From an uncultured Eubacteriales bacterium (GTDB lineage: Bacteria; Bacillota; Clostridia; Oscillospirales; Oscillospiraceae), in NCBI GenBank assembly GCA_900079765.1, contig LT599017.1, positions 3,003,199-3,067,198 of the forward strand: a stretch of DNA of 64,000 bases, in the 5' to 3' direction. The position numbers and the translations under genes are program-made. Below the pieces are notes generated by a model that worked only from the letters and a program-made list of their open reading frames with translations, was not told the origin of the DNA and did not search any database. Positions 1-8,094 of the stretch are shown here, piece after piece (position 1 is the first letter of the stretch; each line of letters starts with the position of its first letter).

Positions 1-196
1 GTCCTTCGGATCTCTCTGATAAGGGGCGGCGTGGCATTTTCAATGCCCTGCCAGCAGCTGATCTTAATGCCTAAGGGCCTATGTTTCCCGCATAATTAAT
101 GGGAAAACCGCAACCGTAGTGTTGGGCCTTGCCCCCGCCGCTGTTCTCGACCACGCTATACCAAATGCCCCTACCATCACAAAAGGAGGCCCCAAC

Positions 197-1402
197 ATGC
201 GCAAGTTTCTCGCTCCCCTCCTTCTCCTGGCCCTCCTGGCTGCCCTCACCCTCCCTGCCGGGGCCTATGCCGACCTACCCGAAGGCCACTGGGCCTATGC
301 CGACGTGACTCGGGCCGCGGCCCTGGGTGTCCTCAAAGGATATGAGGACGGCACCATGCACCCGGAGGCCTTCCTCTCCTGGGGCCAGTGCCTCGTCATG
401 CTGGGCCGGGCGTTCTATGGCAACGCGCTTGCGGCCCGACCCAAGGATGAGTCTCTCCACTGGGCGACGGGGGCCTACACGGCAGCCCTGTCCGCCGGCG
501 TGCTGGAGGAGGACGACTTCCTCCCCATCGCCCCCACCGCACTGGATGCCCCCCTTACCCGCCAGGACATGGCCGTACTGCTGGACCGGATATTCCTCTT
601 TGCTGGGGCGGAGCCGGTGGAGGTGGAATTCCTCCCTCTCCTCTCCGACTTTGCCGACCTGCCCAGAGCCTATCAGGCCTCCGTCCTCCAGTGCTCGGCC
701 CGAGGGCTGATCAAGGGCTACGAGGACGGGCGGTTCGGCGGTGGAGATACCCTCACCCGGGCAGCAGGGGCAGCCCTCATCATCCGCGCCCTGGCCCTGA
801 CCGAGGACCTTCCCTATAAACCCTCTATAGAACCCCCCGTGGCCGAGGCCCCCATAACGATAGAGCCCGGCCCTCTCACCGCTTTAGGCAGCAACCCAGA
901 AAAACTGATTCGTCTCTACGGCACTGCCGACATGAGCCGCTACCCCTCCCGGGAAGAGGCAGAGGCCCACATGGCGGACGTAACGGTCCCGGTCTGGCGG
1001 CTGGACCGCACCAGCGGCGTAAAGGCCCCCTCTCAGCTCACTTTCACAGTAAACGCCGCCATCGCGGAGGACATGAGTGCCATCTTCACTGAGATCTTCA
1101 ACGACCCCGAGCAATTCCCCATCTACTCGATCGGCGGGTACGACTGGCGGGGAAACAGTGCCAAGGGCGAGCACAACTGCGGCACTGCCGTAGACATTAA
1201 CTACATTGAAAACTATCAGATCTCCTTCGATGGGCGCATCGGCGCAGGGGAGTGTTGGCTCCCTGAAGAGAACCCCTGGTCCATTCCGCCGGAAGGCAGC
1301 GTGGTGCGCATCTTTAACGCTCATGGGTACACCTGGGGAGGCAACGGCTGGCCCGATACCTCAGGCAAGGACTATATGCACTTCTCCTATTTAGGCGTAT
1401 AA
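197..1402 (+). CDS. SLH-domain protein with C-terminal M15-type peptidase domain
   Basis: A 401-residue exported protein. Residues 1-24 form a signal peptide (MRKF, Leu/Ala-rich core, AYA cut region). Two S-layer homology repeats follow (roughly 25-80 and 120-180; GYEDGTMHP and GYEDGRFGG are the typical turns), which should hold it to the cell wall. The C-terminal ~120 residues carry the zinc-peptidase M15 (VanY/D-Ala-D-Ala carboxypeptidase or endolysin) pattern GEHNCGTAVDIN, then DYMHFSYL supplying the last His. It probably trims peptidoglycan peptides. ATG 197 is chosen over in-frame upstream starts because AAAAGGAGG lies just before it and the signal peptide begins there. The exact substrate bond is not visible. 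Confidence 0.88.
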   Translation: MRKFLAPLLLLALLAALTLPAGAYADLPEGHWAYADVTRAAALGVLKGYEDGTMHPEAFLSWGQCLVMLGRAFYGNALAARPKDESLHWATGAYTAALSAGVLEEDDFLPIAPTALDAPLTRQDMAVLLDRIFLFAGAEPVEVEFLPLLSDFADLPRAYQASVLQCSARGLIKGYEDGRFGGGDTLTRAAGAALIIRALALTEDLPYKPSIEPPVAEAPITIEPGPLTALGSNPEKLIRLYGTADMSRYPSREEAEAHMADVTVPVWRLDRTSGVKAPSQLTFTVNAAIAEDMSAIFTEIFNDPEQFPIYSIGGYDWRGNSAKGEHNCGTAVDINYIENYQISFDGRIGAGECWLPEENPWSIPPEGSVVRIFNAHGYTWGGNGWPDTSGKDYMHFSYLGV

Positions 1403-1453
1403 TTGAAAACACCGGGTATATCTCACTCTTAGATATACCCGGTGTTTTCAATT
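1401..1453. terminator. Shared bidirectional terminator between convergent genes
   Basis: A perfect 23-bp inverted repeat (1401-1423 and 1431-1453) with a 7-nt loop. Each arm carries GAAAAC/GTTTTC, so both transcripts end in a T-rich tail. It overlaps the stop codon of the SLH peptidase gene and that of the ABC ATPase gene. Confidence 0.9.
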
Positions 1454-2029
1454 ATCATTAATTTTCAGTGGCGACCCGTCCAAATAGATCACCTTATCGC
1501 ACTGAGCTATGGTTTCGGCCTCGTGGCTCACCAGGAGCACCGGCTTGCCGAGGTCGCGGACCCGCTCCAGAATGTGTCCGATTCTGGCGGCGTCCACGCC
1601 TGTGAAGGGCTCGTCCAGGAGGTAGAGATCGCCCCCCAGGGCCAGCGTACGGGCCAGGGCCAAACGTCGGCCCATCCCGCCGGACAGGGCTGCGGGGAAT
1701 GACCCCTCCTCTCCCTCCAGCTCGGCAAGGGCCAGCCAGCGGTCCTTCTCCCCCCGCCGCTCCCGGGGGAGCAGGTCGGTAATGTGCTGGCCCACGGTGC
1801 GCCAGGGAAGCAGCCTGTCCTCCTGGAAGAGGAACGCGGTCACCCCCGCTCCCGCCACACTGCCGGATTCGCTCTTTTGTAATCCCCCCAGCACCCGGAG
1901 CAAAGTGGTTTTCCCGCAGCCAGAGGGGCCGGAGAGGGCGGTGATGCCCGCTCCGGGCAGGTCAATGGAGAACCGGTCCAGCACCAGCTTGTCGCCAAAG
2001 CGCACTGTCAGATCGCGCACCCTGATCAT
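1448..2029 (-). CDS. NitT/TauT-type ABC transporter ATP-binding protein
   Basis: A 193-residue ATPase, shorter than the ~250 residues usual for TauB/SsuB. Walker A is [12 protein letters not shown], the Q-loop [10 protein letters not shown] (the LPW is typical of nitrate/sulfonate/taurine importers), the signature [14 protein letters not shown] and Walker B LYLLDEP, so all catalytic motifs are present. What is missing is the usual C-terminal tail. ATG 2029 overlaps the permease stop by 4 bp (ATGA), showing tight coupling; an in-frame upstream extension would run inside the permease gene. It powers import by the permease and lipoprotein encoded upstream. The substrate (sulfonate, nitrate, thiamine precursor or other) cannot be told from sequence. 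Confidence 0.88.
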   Translation of the reverse strand: MIRVRDLTVRFGDKLVLDRFSIDLPGAGITALSGPSGCGKTTLLRVLGGLQKSESGSVAGAGVTAFLFQEDRLLPWRTVGQHITDLLPRERRGEKDRWLALAELEGEEGSFPAALSGGMGRRLALARTLALGGDLYLLDEPFTGVDAARIGHILERVRDLGKPVLLVSHEAETIAQCDKVIYLDGSPLKINDN

Positions 2030-2784
2030 CCCCGCCGCCCCCTCTCCATCCGCAGGAAGAAGGCGGAGAGCAGGTTCTCCAACACAAAACTCAGTGCGAT
2101 GACCACCACAGTCCATGCGAAGAGGGACGGGGTCTCCAAGTAGAGTTTGCTGTTGTGCATTTCAAGGCCTATGGCCCGCTTGGGCTGGCTGATGACCTCG
2201 GCGGCCACCCCCGCCTTCCAGGCGAGGCCAAGACCGGTGACGCAGCTACTGGCAAAGTAGGGCAGGACACTGGGCAGATATACAAGCCTAGCCGTCTTTA
2301 GGGGTGTAAAGCGGTAGGCTTTGGCACTCTCCAGGAGGAGCGGGTCGGTCTCGCCGATGCCCTTGCGGACGTTGCCCCACACCACAGGCATCACCATCAG
2401 CCCGGCGCACACCCCCGGCACCATCCCGGTGGAGAGCCAGAGCATAATAAGCAGGATGAACGAGACCACCGGGATGGCCCGGACCACCCGGACGGCGGGG
2501 GAAAAGAGCAGGTCGGCCCAAGAAAACGCCGCGGTCAGCACCGCCAATACCGCCCCCGTGCCCGCCCCGGCCAGAAAGCCTGCCAGCACCCGCCCCAAGG
2601 ACAAGGCTGCCGACTGCCAGAAAGCGGAGGTGCCCGCCATATGGAGGAGCTGCTCCCCCACCGCCACGGGGCCGGGAAGGAGGAGTTCCTTTCCCACAAA
2701 GAGGGCCGCAAGCTGCCACACCCCCAGCCAAAAGGCCAGGGGAGCGACAACTTTTAGTATTTTATTCCGATTCGAATTACCCAA
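2026..2784 (-). CDS. NitT/TauT-type ABC transporter permease
   Basis: A 252-residue inner-membrane permease of the SsuC/TauC family with about six hydrophobic segments. The cytoplasmic coupling (EAA-like) loop is visible as [20 protein letters not shown]. No ATG or GTG lies in the expected place; TTG 2784 gives the family length and overlaps the end of the lipoprotein gene by 8 bp, so translation is probably coupled. I see no good Shine-Dalgarno site in front of that TTG, so the start is an inference. The reading frame stays open further upstream, but inside the lipoprotein gene and with non-family sequence. Confidence 0.83.
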   Translation of the reverse strand: MGNSNRNKILKVVAPLAFWLGVWQLAALFVGKELLLPGPVAVGEQLLHMAGTSAFWQSAALSLGRVLAGFLAGAGTGAVLAVLTAAFSWADLLFSPAVRVVRAIPVVSFILLIMLWLSTGMVPGVCAGLMVMPVVWGNVRKGIGETDPLLLESAKAYRFTPLKTARLVYLPSVLPYFASSCVTGLGLAWKAGVAAEVISQPKRAIGLEMHNSKLYLETPSLFAWTVVVIALSFVLENLLSAFFLRMERGRRG

Positions 2785-3829
2785 TGTAATAGAAATCGTC
2801 CGCTGGGATGCCGCCGCCAATGCTGCTGGGGTCGGCGGCGGCCAGTACCTCGTAGTAGCCCTGGATGCTGTCGCGCATCTCCTCGCCGTCCACGTAGATA
2901 AGATTGACCTGAGGGATGGCAGCAGCGGCGATCTGAGCGTTGGGGGTAATCCCATACTTGGCGATCAGCTCCGCGCCCTCCTCCACGTTGTTCTTCACGT
3001 AGTCCACCGAGGCGGAGTACTCCTTGAGGAAGGCCTCCACAGCCTCGGGGTGCTCCTGGGCAAACTCGGTACGCACGGCGACACAGCTCATGGTGAGGAC
3101 GCCGTGGTCGGCTACCGCATCCCACTCTTGGGTGAGGTCCAGGGCAAAGCGCACGTCAGAGTTCTTCATCACCACGCCGGTGGCGGCGGGCACAGGCATC
3201 ATAGCAAGATCGATCTCGCCGGAGGCCATGAGGGTGGTGAGCTCGTCACTGGTCTTCCACTCCACCGTCACGTCCTTGCCAGCCTCCAGGCCGTTCTGCT
3301 TAAGGAGGTAGTTGAGGACATACTCAGGGTTCGCGCCCTGACCGGTGGCGTAGAGCGTCTTGCCCGCCAGATCGGCCATGGAGTGGACGGCGTCTCCGTT
3401 CTCCAGCACGTAGAGGACGCCCAGGCCACACACAGCCAGCATCTGCACGCCGCCGTCCGTCTTATTGTAGAGCGTGGCGGCCACGTTGGTGGGCAGGGCC
3501 GCAATGTCCAGGTCGCCGTTGATGAGCTTGCCTGTGACCTCGTCGGGAGCGGCGGCGATGGTGACGGAATAGTCGTTGGCGGTGGTGCCCGTCTCGTTGT
3601 CGGCCAGGAGTTTTACGGCGCTCATGCCGGTGTTTCCCTTGAGGACCGCCAGATTCACCTTCGTCCTCTCAGCAGGGGTGGTCTCGCTTGGAGTGGGTGT
3701 GGGCGTCGCCGTCTCAGTGGGCGTAGGGGTCGGGGTGGGAGAATTCGTCACGGCGGGGGTGGCGGGGGCACAAGCCGTCAGGGTGAGGGCCAGGGTCAAC
3801 GCAAGAGCGGAAAGTCTTTTTAGTTTCAT
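2777..3829 (-). CDS. ABC transporter substrate-binding lipoprotein (NMT1/SsuA-like)
   Basis: A 350-residue solute-binding protein. Residues 1-20 are a lipoprotein signal ending in the lipobox LTAC, so Cys20 is lipidated and the protein sits on the outer membrane face. A Thr/Pro repeat linker (TPTPTPTETATPTPTP) follows, then a periplasmic-binding fold of the NMT1/THI5-like ABC type (DIAALPTNVAATLYNK, GQGANPEYVLNYLLKQNGL). ATG 3829 has GGAGG nine bases upstream and overlaps the stop of the regulator gene (ATGA). It delivers ligand to the permease and ATPase that follow. Ligand unknown; the family includes binders of sulfonates, nitrate and pyrimidine precursors. Confidence 0.88.
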   Translation of the reverse strand: MKLKRLSALALTLALTLTACAPATPAVTNSPTPTPTPTETATPTPTPSETTPAERTKVNLAVLKGNTGMSAVKLLADNETGTTANDYSVTIAAAPDEVTGKLINGDLDIAALPTNVAATLYNKTDGGVQMLAVCGLGVLYVLENGDAVHSMADLAGKTLYATGQGANPEYVLNYLLKQNGLEAGKDVTVEWKTSDELTTLMASGEIDLAMMPVPAATGVVMKNSDVRFALDLTQEWDAVADHGVLTMSCVAVRTEFAQEHPEAVEAFLKEYSASVDYVKNNVEEGAELIAKYGITPNAQIAAAAIPQVNLIYVDGEEMRDSIQGYYEVLAAADPSSIGGGIPADDFYYIG

Positions 3830-4521
3830 AGCAATACATCCTCCTTTAAAATGCGGATCTCTTTTCCTTGTTTCTCGATGGCACCTGCCTCGGTCAAGGT
3901 CTCAAAAGCCCGGTAGAGCGAGGTACGGCCCAAATCCAGCCTGCGGGCCAGGCTGCTCATGGAGCAGTCCAAGGTGACGCTGTTCCCCACCCGCCGCTCC
4001 AGCAGGTATTGGGCCAGCTTGCGCTTGGCGTCGGGCGCCAAGAGGCTATCCAGCTTGCCCTCTAAAAAGCGGATGCGGCCCGACAAGTAACGGATATAGT
4101 TCCTCGCCACCGCCGAATCACGGGCCATGATGTTTGACATCAGCTTTTGGGAGAAGAAGACCACCCGGCAGGGGACCAGGGCGGTGAGGGTGGTGGCGTA
4201 GTCTGCCCGGCTATTGTAGAGGGCAGCGGCACCGAAAACATCGCCCGGCCCCAACACGCTGACCACGTAGCCCTCCTTACTTACCTGGACCCGGCCCGCC
4301 AGGATGATGCCCAGCGCCCGATCAAATTCCCGAGGGGTGTAGATGGTCTCGCCTTTCTCCACGATCCCCACCCGGCAGTCAAACTCTTCCGCCGCGTAGG
4401 AGATGGCACTGGGTGCGTCCTCAAAGAGAACATGCCCCTTGAGCAGCTCCCGCTCCTTCTCGCTCAAAAGGGGGAGAAACCACATGGTCTCTTCGTGGCC
4501 GGCCTTGGTAAGCCATTCCAT
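3826..4521 (-). CDS. Crp/Fnr-family transcriptional regulator
   Basis: A 231-residue regulator. Residues ~40-125 form a cyclic-nucleotide-binding-like beta barrel (LAGRVQVSKEGYVVSVLGPGDVFGAAALY), followed by a long dimer helix and a C-terminal winged helix with recognition helix SLARRLDLGRTSLYRAFETL. There is no N-terminal Fnr Cys cluster, so it is probably not an Fnr-type oxygen sensor; the effector is unknown. It is the first gene of a four-gene operon with the lipoprotein, permease and ATPase, all overlapping by 4-8 bp, so it likely controls that importer. GAGGTGG precedes ATG 4521. The perfect palindrome just upstream is the obvious candidate binding site. Confidence 0.88.
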   Translation of the reverse strand: MEWLTKAGHEETMWFLPLLSEKERELLKGHVLFEDAPSAISYAAEEFDCRVGIVEKGETIYTPREFDRALGIILAGRVQVSKEGYVVSVLGPGDVFGAAALYNSRADYATTLTALVPCRVVFFSQKLMSNIMARDSAVARNYIRYLSGRIRFLEGKLDSLLAPDAKRKLAQYLLERRVGNSVTLDCSMSSLARRLDLGRTSLYRAFETLTEAGAIEKQGKEIRILKEDVLL

Positions 4522-4530
4522 AATTCCACC

Positions 4531-4560
4531 TCAAAACTGTTCCATTTGGAACAGTTTTGA
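4531..4560. promoter_or_regulatory. Perfect palindromic operator for the Crp/Fnr operon
   Basis: Two perfect 14-bp arms (4531-4544 and 4547-4560) around TT; the core reads TGTTCCATTTGGAACA. It abuts the -10 box and covers the predicted transcription start, a position that fits repression rather than classical Crp-type activation. The regulator gene begins 10 bp away, so autoregulation is inferred. Confidence 0.75.
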
Positions 4561-4588
4561 GTTTAACTTTTTTCTCCATCAATGTCAA
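4560..4588 (-). promoter_or_regulatory. Sigma-A promoter of the Crp/Fnr-ABC operon
   Basis: On the minus strand TTGACA (4588-4583), 17-bp spacer, TAAACT (4565-4560). The palindromic operator starts at the last base of the -10 box. Confidence 0.7.
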
Positions 4589-4662
4589 GGACTCTTTCCC
4601 AGTCCGTGGCGTTTTGCGTACACTTTGCATAAGATATGGCAGATGAATGGAGGTAATGATAC

Positions 4663-4938
4663 ATGGCAGATTACAGGTGCCGCCCGCGCCAGGCCGCGGC
4701 CGCCGACCAGGCCCGCCCCATGGAGGAAGCCCAGCCGATGAAACGCTACATAAGCCCCTGTGCGCCGAATGAGAGCGCCGCGGGGAGCTGCGAAAGCCTC
4801 TCCCTTGCCCGGCAGAACCAGATTCTGCTGGAGCAGCTGGTAGAGCTCTCCTCCAACCAGTGCCAGTTGCTGGTAGACCTGCTGGGCGCGGTAAACGCCC
4901 TCACCGCCGCCCTCCTCACCACCCGGGCACAGGTATAG
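4663..4938 (+). CDS. Small protein of unknown function (91 residues)
   Basis: I do not recognise this protein. It has a strong ribosome site (GGAGGT, 8 bases before ATG 4663) and a terminator seven bases after its stop, so it is very probably a real monocistronic gene. The N-terminal half is Arg/Ala/Pro-rich and polar; residues ~45-85 (SLARQNQILLEQLVELSS and on to LLDLLGAVNAL-like sequence) should form amphipathic helices with Leu heptads, suggesting oligomerisation or a partner-binding coiled coil. There is no signal peptide and no clear metal motif. It lies between the divergent Crp/Fnr operon and an LCP wall enzyme, with no obvious functional link. Confidence 0.7.
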   Translation: MADYRCRPRQAAAADQARPMEEAQPMKRYISPCAPNESAAGSCESLSLARQNQILLEQLVELSSNQCQLLVDLLGAVNALTAALLTTRAQV

Positions 4939-4944
4939 CAATCA

Positions 4945-4980
4945 TCCCGGTCTTGGCGCGGGCTAAGACCGGGATTTTCT
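4945..4980 (+). terminator. Rho-independent terminator after the 91-residue protein gene
   Basis: Ten-bp stem TCCCGGTCTT (4945-4954) with AAGACCGGGA (4965-4974), 10-nt loop, then TTTTCTT. Confidence 0.85.
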
Positions 4981-5010
4981 TAAAAAAAGATAAATTTCAC
5001 TTCGTTTCCC

Positions 5011-5039
5011 TTGTAGGGATGGGTAAATTTCGTTATACT
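5011..5039 (+). promoter_or_regulatory. Sigma-A promoter of the LCP gene
   Basis: TTGTAG (5011-5016), 17-bp spacer, TATACT (5034-5039), about 40 bases before the TTG start. Confidence 0.6.
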
Positions 5040-5080
5040 AACCTCTGTTGACATAATACAAAAGATATGGAGGCGAGGGC

Positions 5081-6181
5081 TTGGCTCCAAAGAAAAAAGG
5101 AAAAAAGCGGCGGCTCTCCCCGTTTGGACAGTTTTTGAAGTACAGCTACCGCACTGCGGTGGCCCTCTCCGCCGTCATCGTGACCCTGTTTGTGGTGTGG
5201 AAGCTGGCTATCCGCCCGCCGGAGGTGGCACAGCCACCGGCCCCTTCCATCCCCAGCGAGAGCACCCCCCCAGTGAGCGGGGAGCCGCAGCCGCCGGGGA
5301 GCGCAAATCCCTCTCTTGCGCGGCGGAAGGAAACCTATACCTTTCTCCTCATCGCTCAGGACCAGGTGAGCTCCAGCACCGACACCCTCATCGCCGTCAC
5401 CTACGACGTGCCCAACAAGAAGGTGGGCATGGTCTCCATCCCACGGGACACGCTGGTAGACCGGAAGGTGGGGCCCTACCGCTATCATAAGATCAACGCC
5501 GCGTACGGCAACGCCGAGACCAACTCCCCCGGCACCGGCATCGCCGAGCTGAAGGATGCGGTGAGCGACCTTATAGGTATCCCCATCGACTACTACGTAT
5601 TGGTAGACGTACCCTCCTTCATCCGTATCGTGGACGCGGTGGGGGGGGTGGACTTTGAGGTTCCGGTCTATATGGACTACGATGCGCCCGACCAGGACCT
5701 GCACATTCACTATGACGCCAAGATGTACTATGGCCTCTCTGGACAGCAGGTAATGGAGATCGCCCGGTGCAGGAAAAACACCATCTGGAAGGACGGGTCC
5801 TACACCCTGTACGACGCCTACCCGGATGCGGAGATCGGACGCACCCGCACCCAGCAAGCCCTTTTAAAGGCCATAGCCAAAAAGCTGATCTCTTGGAACA
5901 GCATCCCCAAAATCACCAAGCTGGCAGGCATTGTGAACGAGAGCGTAAAGACCAATATGCCCTTGGATGACATGATCTTCTTCGCTCAGAACGCCATCAC
6001 CGTGGATCTGTCCGAGGGCTTGACCACCGCCACCTTCCCCGGTAACGGAAACGTGACCTACCGGGGTGTGGAATACTGCTACGAGTACGACAAGGCCGCC
6101 GCGCTGGAACTTATCAACACCCTGCTCAACCCCTACACCACCGAAGTCACCGAGGATATGGTGGATATTCTGCAGCCCTGA
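5081..6181 (+). CDS. LytR-CpsA-Psr (LCP) family wall-polymer ligase
   Basis: A 366-residue membrane protein: Lys/Arg-rich cytoplasmic start, one transmembrane helix (~25-43), a Pro-rich stalk, then an extracellular LCP domain (~85-310). LCP marks are DTLIAVTYDV, VGMVSIPRDTLVD, the ELKDAVSDLIGIPIDYYVLVD block and the Arg pair in GRTRTQQ. LCP enzymes move wall teichoic acid or other glycopolymers from undecaprenyl-phosphate carriers to peptidoglycan outside the membrane. The start is TTG 5081: GGAGG sits seven bases upstream and the nearby ATG is out of frame. It is a single-gene unit with its own promoter and terminator. The polymer it attaches is unknown. Confidence 0.9.
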   Translation: MAPKKKGKKRRLSPFGQFLKYSYRTAVALSAVIVTLFVVWKLAIRPPEVAQPPAPSIPSESTPPVSGEPQPPGSANPSLARRKETYTFLLIAQDQVSSSTDTLIAVTYDVPNKKVGMVSIPRDTLVDRKVGPYRYHKINAAYGNAETNSPGTGIAELKDAVSDLIGIPIDYYVLVDVPSFIRIVDAVGGVDFEVPVYMDYDAPDQDLHIHYDAKMYYGLSGQQVMEIARCRKNTIWKDGSYTLYDAYPDAEIGRTRTQQALLKAIAKKLISWNSIPKITKLAGIVNESVKTNMPLDDMIFFAQNAITVDLSEGLTTATFPGNGNVTYRGVEYCYEYDKAAALELINTLLNPYTTEVTEDMVDILQP

Positions 6182-6191
6182 GTATAGAACG

Positions 6192-6228
6192 AGCCCCCTC
6201 CCATATGGGAGGGGGCTTAGTTTTGTTT
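6192..6228 (+). terminator. Rho-independent terminator after the LCP gene
   Basis: Perfect 11-bp stem AGCCCCCTCCC (6192-6202) and GGGAGGGGGCT (6207-6217) with an ATAT loop, then a T-rich tail (TTTTGTTT). Confidence 0.85.
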
Positions 6229-6260
6229 GGGCGGGGGCGGGGAGACTTTCAACGCGGTGC

Positions 6261-7163
6261 TCAGGCGCGGCTCTTAAAATATTCCCGGGTTACGTCGGTG
6301 TCCCGCATGACTTGGATGCGCAAGGCCTCCAGGGTGTCGAACCGCACCTCCGGGCGGAGGAATTTGTAGAATTCCATGCGGAGGGTCTGTCCATACAGGT
6401 CGCCGTCAAAGTCCAGGAGAAATCCCTCTACGTTGACCTCGCCGTGGTCATCCACCGTGGGGCGAACGCCCACGTTGGTAACAGCCAGACGGCTGTCACC
6501 GTTTTCAAAGAAAACCTTGGTGGCATACACCCCCTTGGCGGGCACAAGCACACCGGGGGCAAAACGGAGGTTCACTGTGGGAAAGCCCAAAGTGGAACCC
6601 AGCTTTTTCCCGTGCTGCACCGTATCGGTTAGTGTATGCGGGTGGCCCAAAAAGTAGTTGGCCAGCTCGGTCTCTCCCTGGCTCAGGAGGCCACGGATAT
6701 AGGTGGAGGAGATGGTGATTCCACACAGCTCAACCTTGGGGATGATGTCGCACCCGATCCCTAACTCAACACATTTTGCCTTCAGCCGCTCGGGGTTTCC
6801 CTCCCCCTTGTAGCCAAAGTGGAAGTCATGTCCCGCCACAAGGTGGACAGCACCGTTCTCTTTCACCAGGAAGTCGGTGATGAAGTCCTCCCAGGGCATG
6901 CGCATCATGCGCTCGTCAAAGCGGGCCACGATGATCTCCTTGATGCCGTAATACCGGCGCATCAATTCAGCCCGGTCCAGCGGAGAACTAATAAGGGGCA
7001 TGGGGGAGCCGACGATCAGGTTCTCCGGGTGGGTGTCAAAGGTGACGGCGGCAGGGACTACGCCCCGGCGCTCCGCCTCCTCGGTCACCCGGCGGAGCAG
7101 CGCGGCGTGCCCCAAGTGGACGCCGTCAAAAAAGCCTAATGCAATTACGCGTTTGGTGTTCAA
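6261..7163 (-). CDS. ribF: Bifunctional riboflavin kinase / FAD synthetase
   Basis: A 300-residue cytoplasmic enzyme that phosphorylates riboflavin to FMN and adenylylates FMN to FAD. The N-terminal nucleotidyltransferase domain begins VIALGFFDGVHLGH and includes GHDFHFG and SSTYIRGLLSQGE; the C-terminal riboflavin kinase domain carries LGSTLGFPTVNL. The length is normal for RibF. The start is TTG 7163, about ten bases after GGAG; no in-frame ATG would keep the first strand of the fold. It is the last gene of the rimP-to-ribF operon, 34 bp after truB. No FMN riboswitch is seen here, so expression probably follows the operon. Confidence 0.94.
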   Translation of the reverse strand: MNTKRVIALGFFDGVHLGHAALLRRVTEEAERRGVVPAAVTFDTHPENLIVGSPMPLISSPLDRAELMRRYYGIKEIIVARFDERMMRMPWEDFITDFLVKENGAVHLVAGHDFHFGYKGEGNPERLKAKCVELGIGCDIIPKVELCGITISSTYIRGLLSQGETELANYFLGHPHTLTDTVQHGKKLGSTLGFPTVNLRFAPGVLVPAKGVYATKVFFENGDSRLAVTNVGVRPTVDDHGEVNVEGFLLDFDGDLYGQTLRMEFYKFLRPEVRFDTLEALRIQVMRDTDVTREYFKSRA

Positions 7164-7197
7164 GCAAATGTATCTCCTTTTAAAAAGGCTGGTAAGA

Positions 7198-8094
7198 TTA
7201 TACCTCGAAAAAACTTTTAATAAAACGCAGTCTGCAGGCCTCTGCCTGAGCCAGCCCTAAAAATTCACCACCGGAGCCATAGACCCGGTAGGAGGCATCC
7301 CCCGCAGTGGTGGGAACCTCCATTCCGTTGCGCAGGCGCTTTTCCACCGGAGGAAGCACATCGAGCCGGGGATGGCGGGCGAAGTAGGCGTCCACCGGTA
7401 GAAGGAAGGTTTCCGCCTCCCCCCGCTCACCCGCCGCTAGAAAGTCTTCCATCGTGACCGCCTGCTCTAAGGTGAACCCGGCGGCCTCCGTCCTGCGGAG
7501 GGACGACATGACTCCTCCGCAGCTCAGGGCCGCGCCGATGTCGTGACAGAGGGTTCTGATATAAGTACCCTTTGAGCATTTGACCCGTAGCAGGTAATCG
7601 CCGCTGTTAAGCTGAGCATGCTCATCCGTTTCGGCGGGCAGCAGCTCCAGGGCGTGAATGGTTACGGGTCTGGGCTCCCGCTCCACCTCCTTGCCCTTGC
7701 GGGCCAACTCGTAGAGCTTTTTTCCGTCCTTCTTGATGGCAGAGTACATGGGTGGGATTTGAAGAATGTTCCCCCGGAACCGAGCGAGCACCGTTTCAAG
7801 CTGCTCTCTGTTCACCTCCGGGGAGCACTCCTCCAGGACGGTCCCCGTGGTGTCCTGCGTGTCGGTGACAAGTCCCAGGCGCAGCCCTGCCACGTACTCC
7901 TTCCCCGTCTCAGCGGCAAATTCCACGGCCCGGGTCGCCCGGCCCACGAATACCGGGAGTATCCCCGTCGCCATCGGGTCCAGGGTCCCCGCGTGGCCCA
8001 CCCTCCGCTCACCCAGCACACGGCGTATCTTGGCACACACGTCCATGCTGGTCCAGCCGGAGGGTTTGTCGATCACTATAATGCCATTAGCCAT
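7198..8094 (-). CDS. truB: tRNA pseudouridine(55) synthase TruB
   Basis: A 298-residue enzyme making pseudouridine-55 in the T-loop of tRNAs. The N-terminus IIVIDKPSGWTSMDV and the catalytic block GHAGTLDPMATGILPV (with the nucleophilic Asp) are diagnostic, followed by KEYVAGLRLGLVTDTQD and GTYIRTLCHDIG. The length is usual for bacterial TruB with its C-terminal PUA-like tail. Its ATG overlaps the end of nrnA by 8 bp, and it is co-transcribed with rbfA and infB as in Bacillus. Confidence 0.95.
   Translation of the reverse strand: MANGIIVIDKPSGWTSMDVCAKIRRVLGERRVGHAGTLDPMATGILPVFVGRATRAVEFAAETGKEYVAGLRLGLVTDTQDTTGTVLEECSPEVNREQLETVLARFRGNILQIPPMYSAIKKDGKKLYELARKGKEVEREPRPVTIHALELLPAETDEHAQLNSGDYLLRVKCSKGTYIRTLCHDIGAALSCGGVMSSLRRTEAAGFTLEQAVTMEDFLAAGERGEAETFLLPVDAYFARHPRLDVLPPVEKRLRNGMEVPTTAGDASYRVYGSGGEFLGLAQAEACRLRFIKSFFEV

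Noticed and set aside
1..196. A riboswitch in front of the SLH peptidase gene (c-di-AMP types considered)
   Set aside because: One weak TTTCCC/GGGAAA hairpin near 84-106 but none of the conserved blocks I know; the 5' part is outside the window.
2321..3823. A 500-codon plus-strand frame over the ABC permease and lipoprotein genes
   Set aside because: Shadow of two recognised minus-strand genes; no start site.
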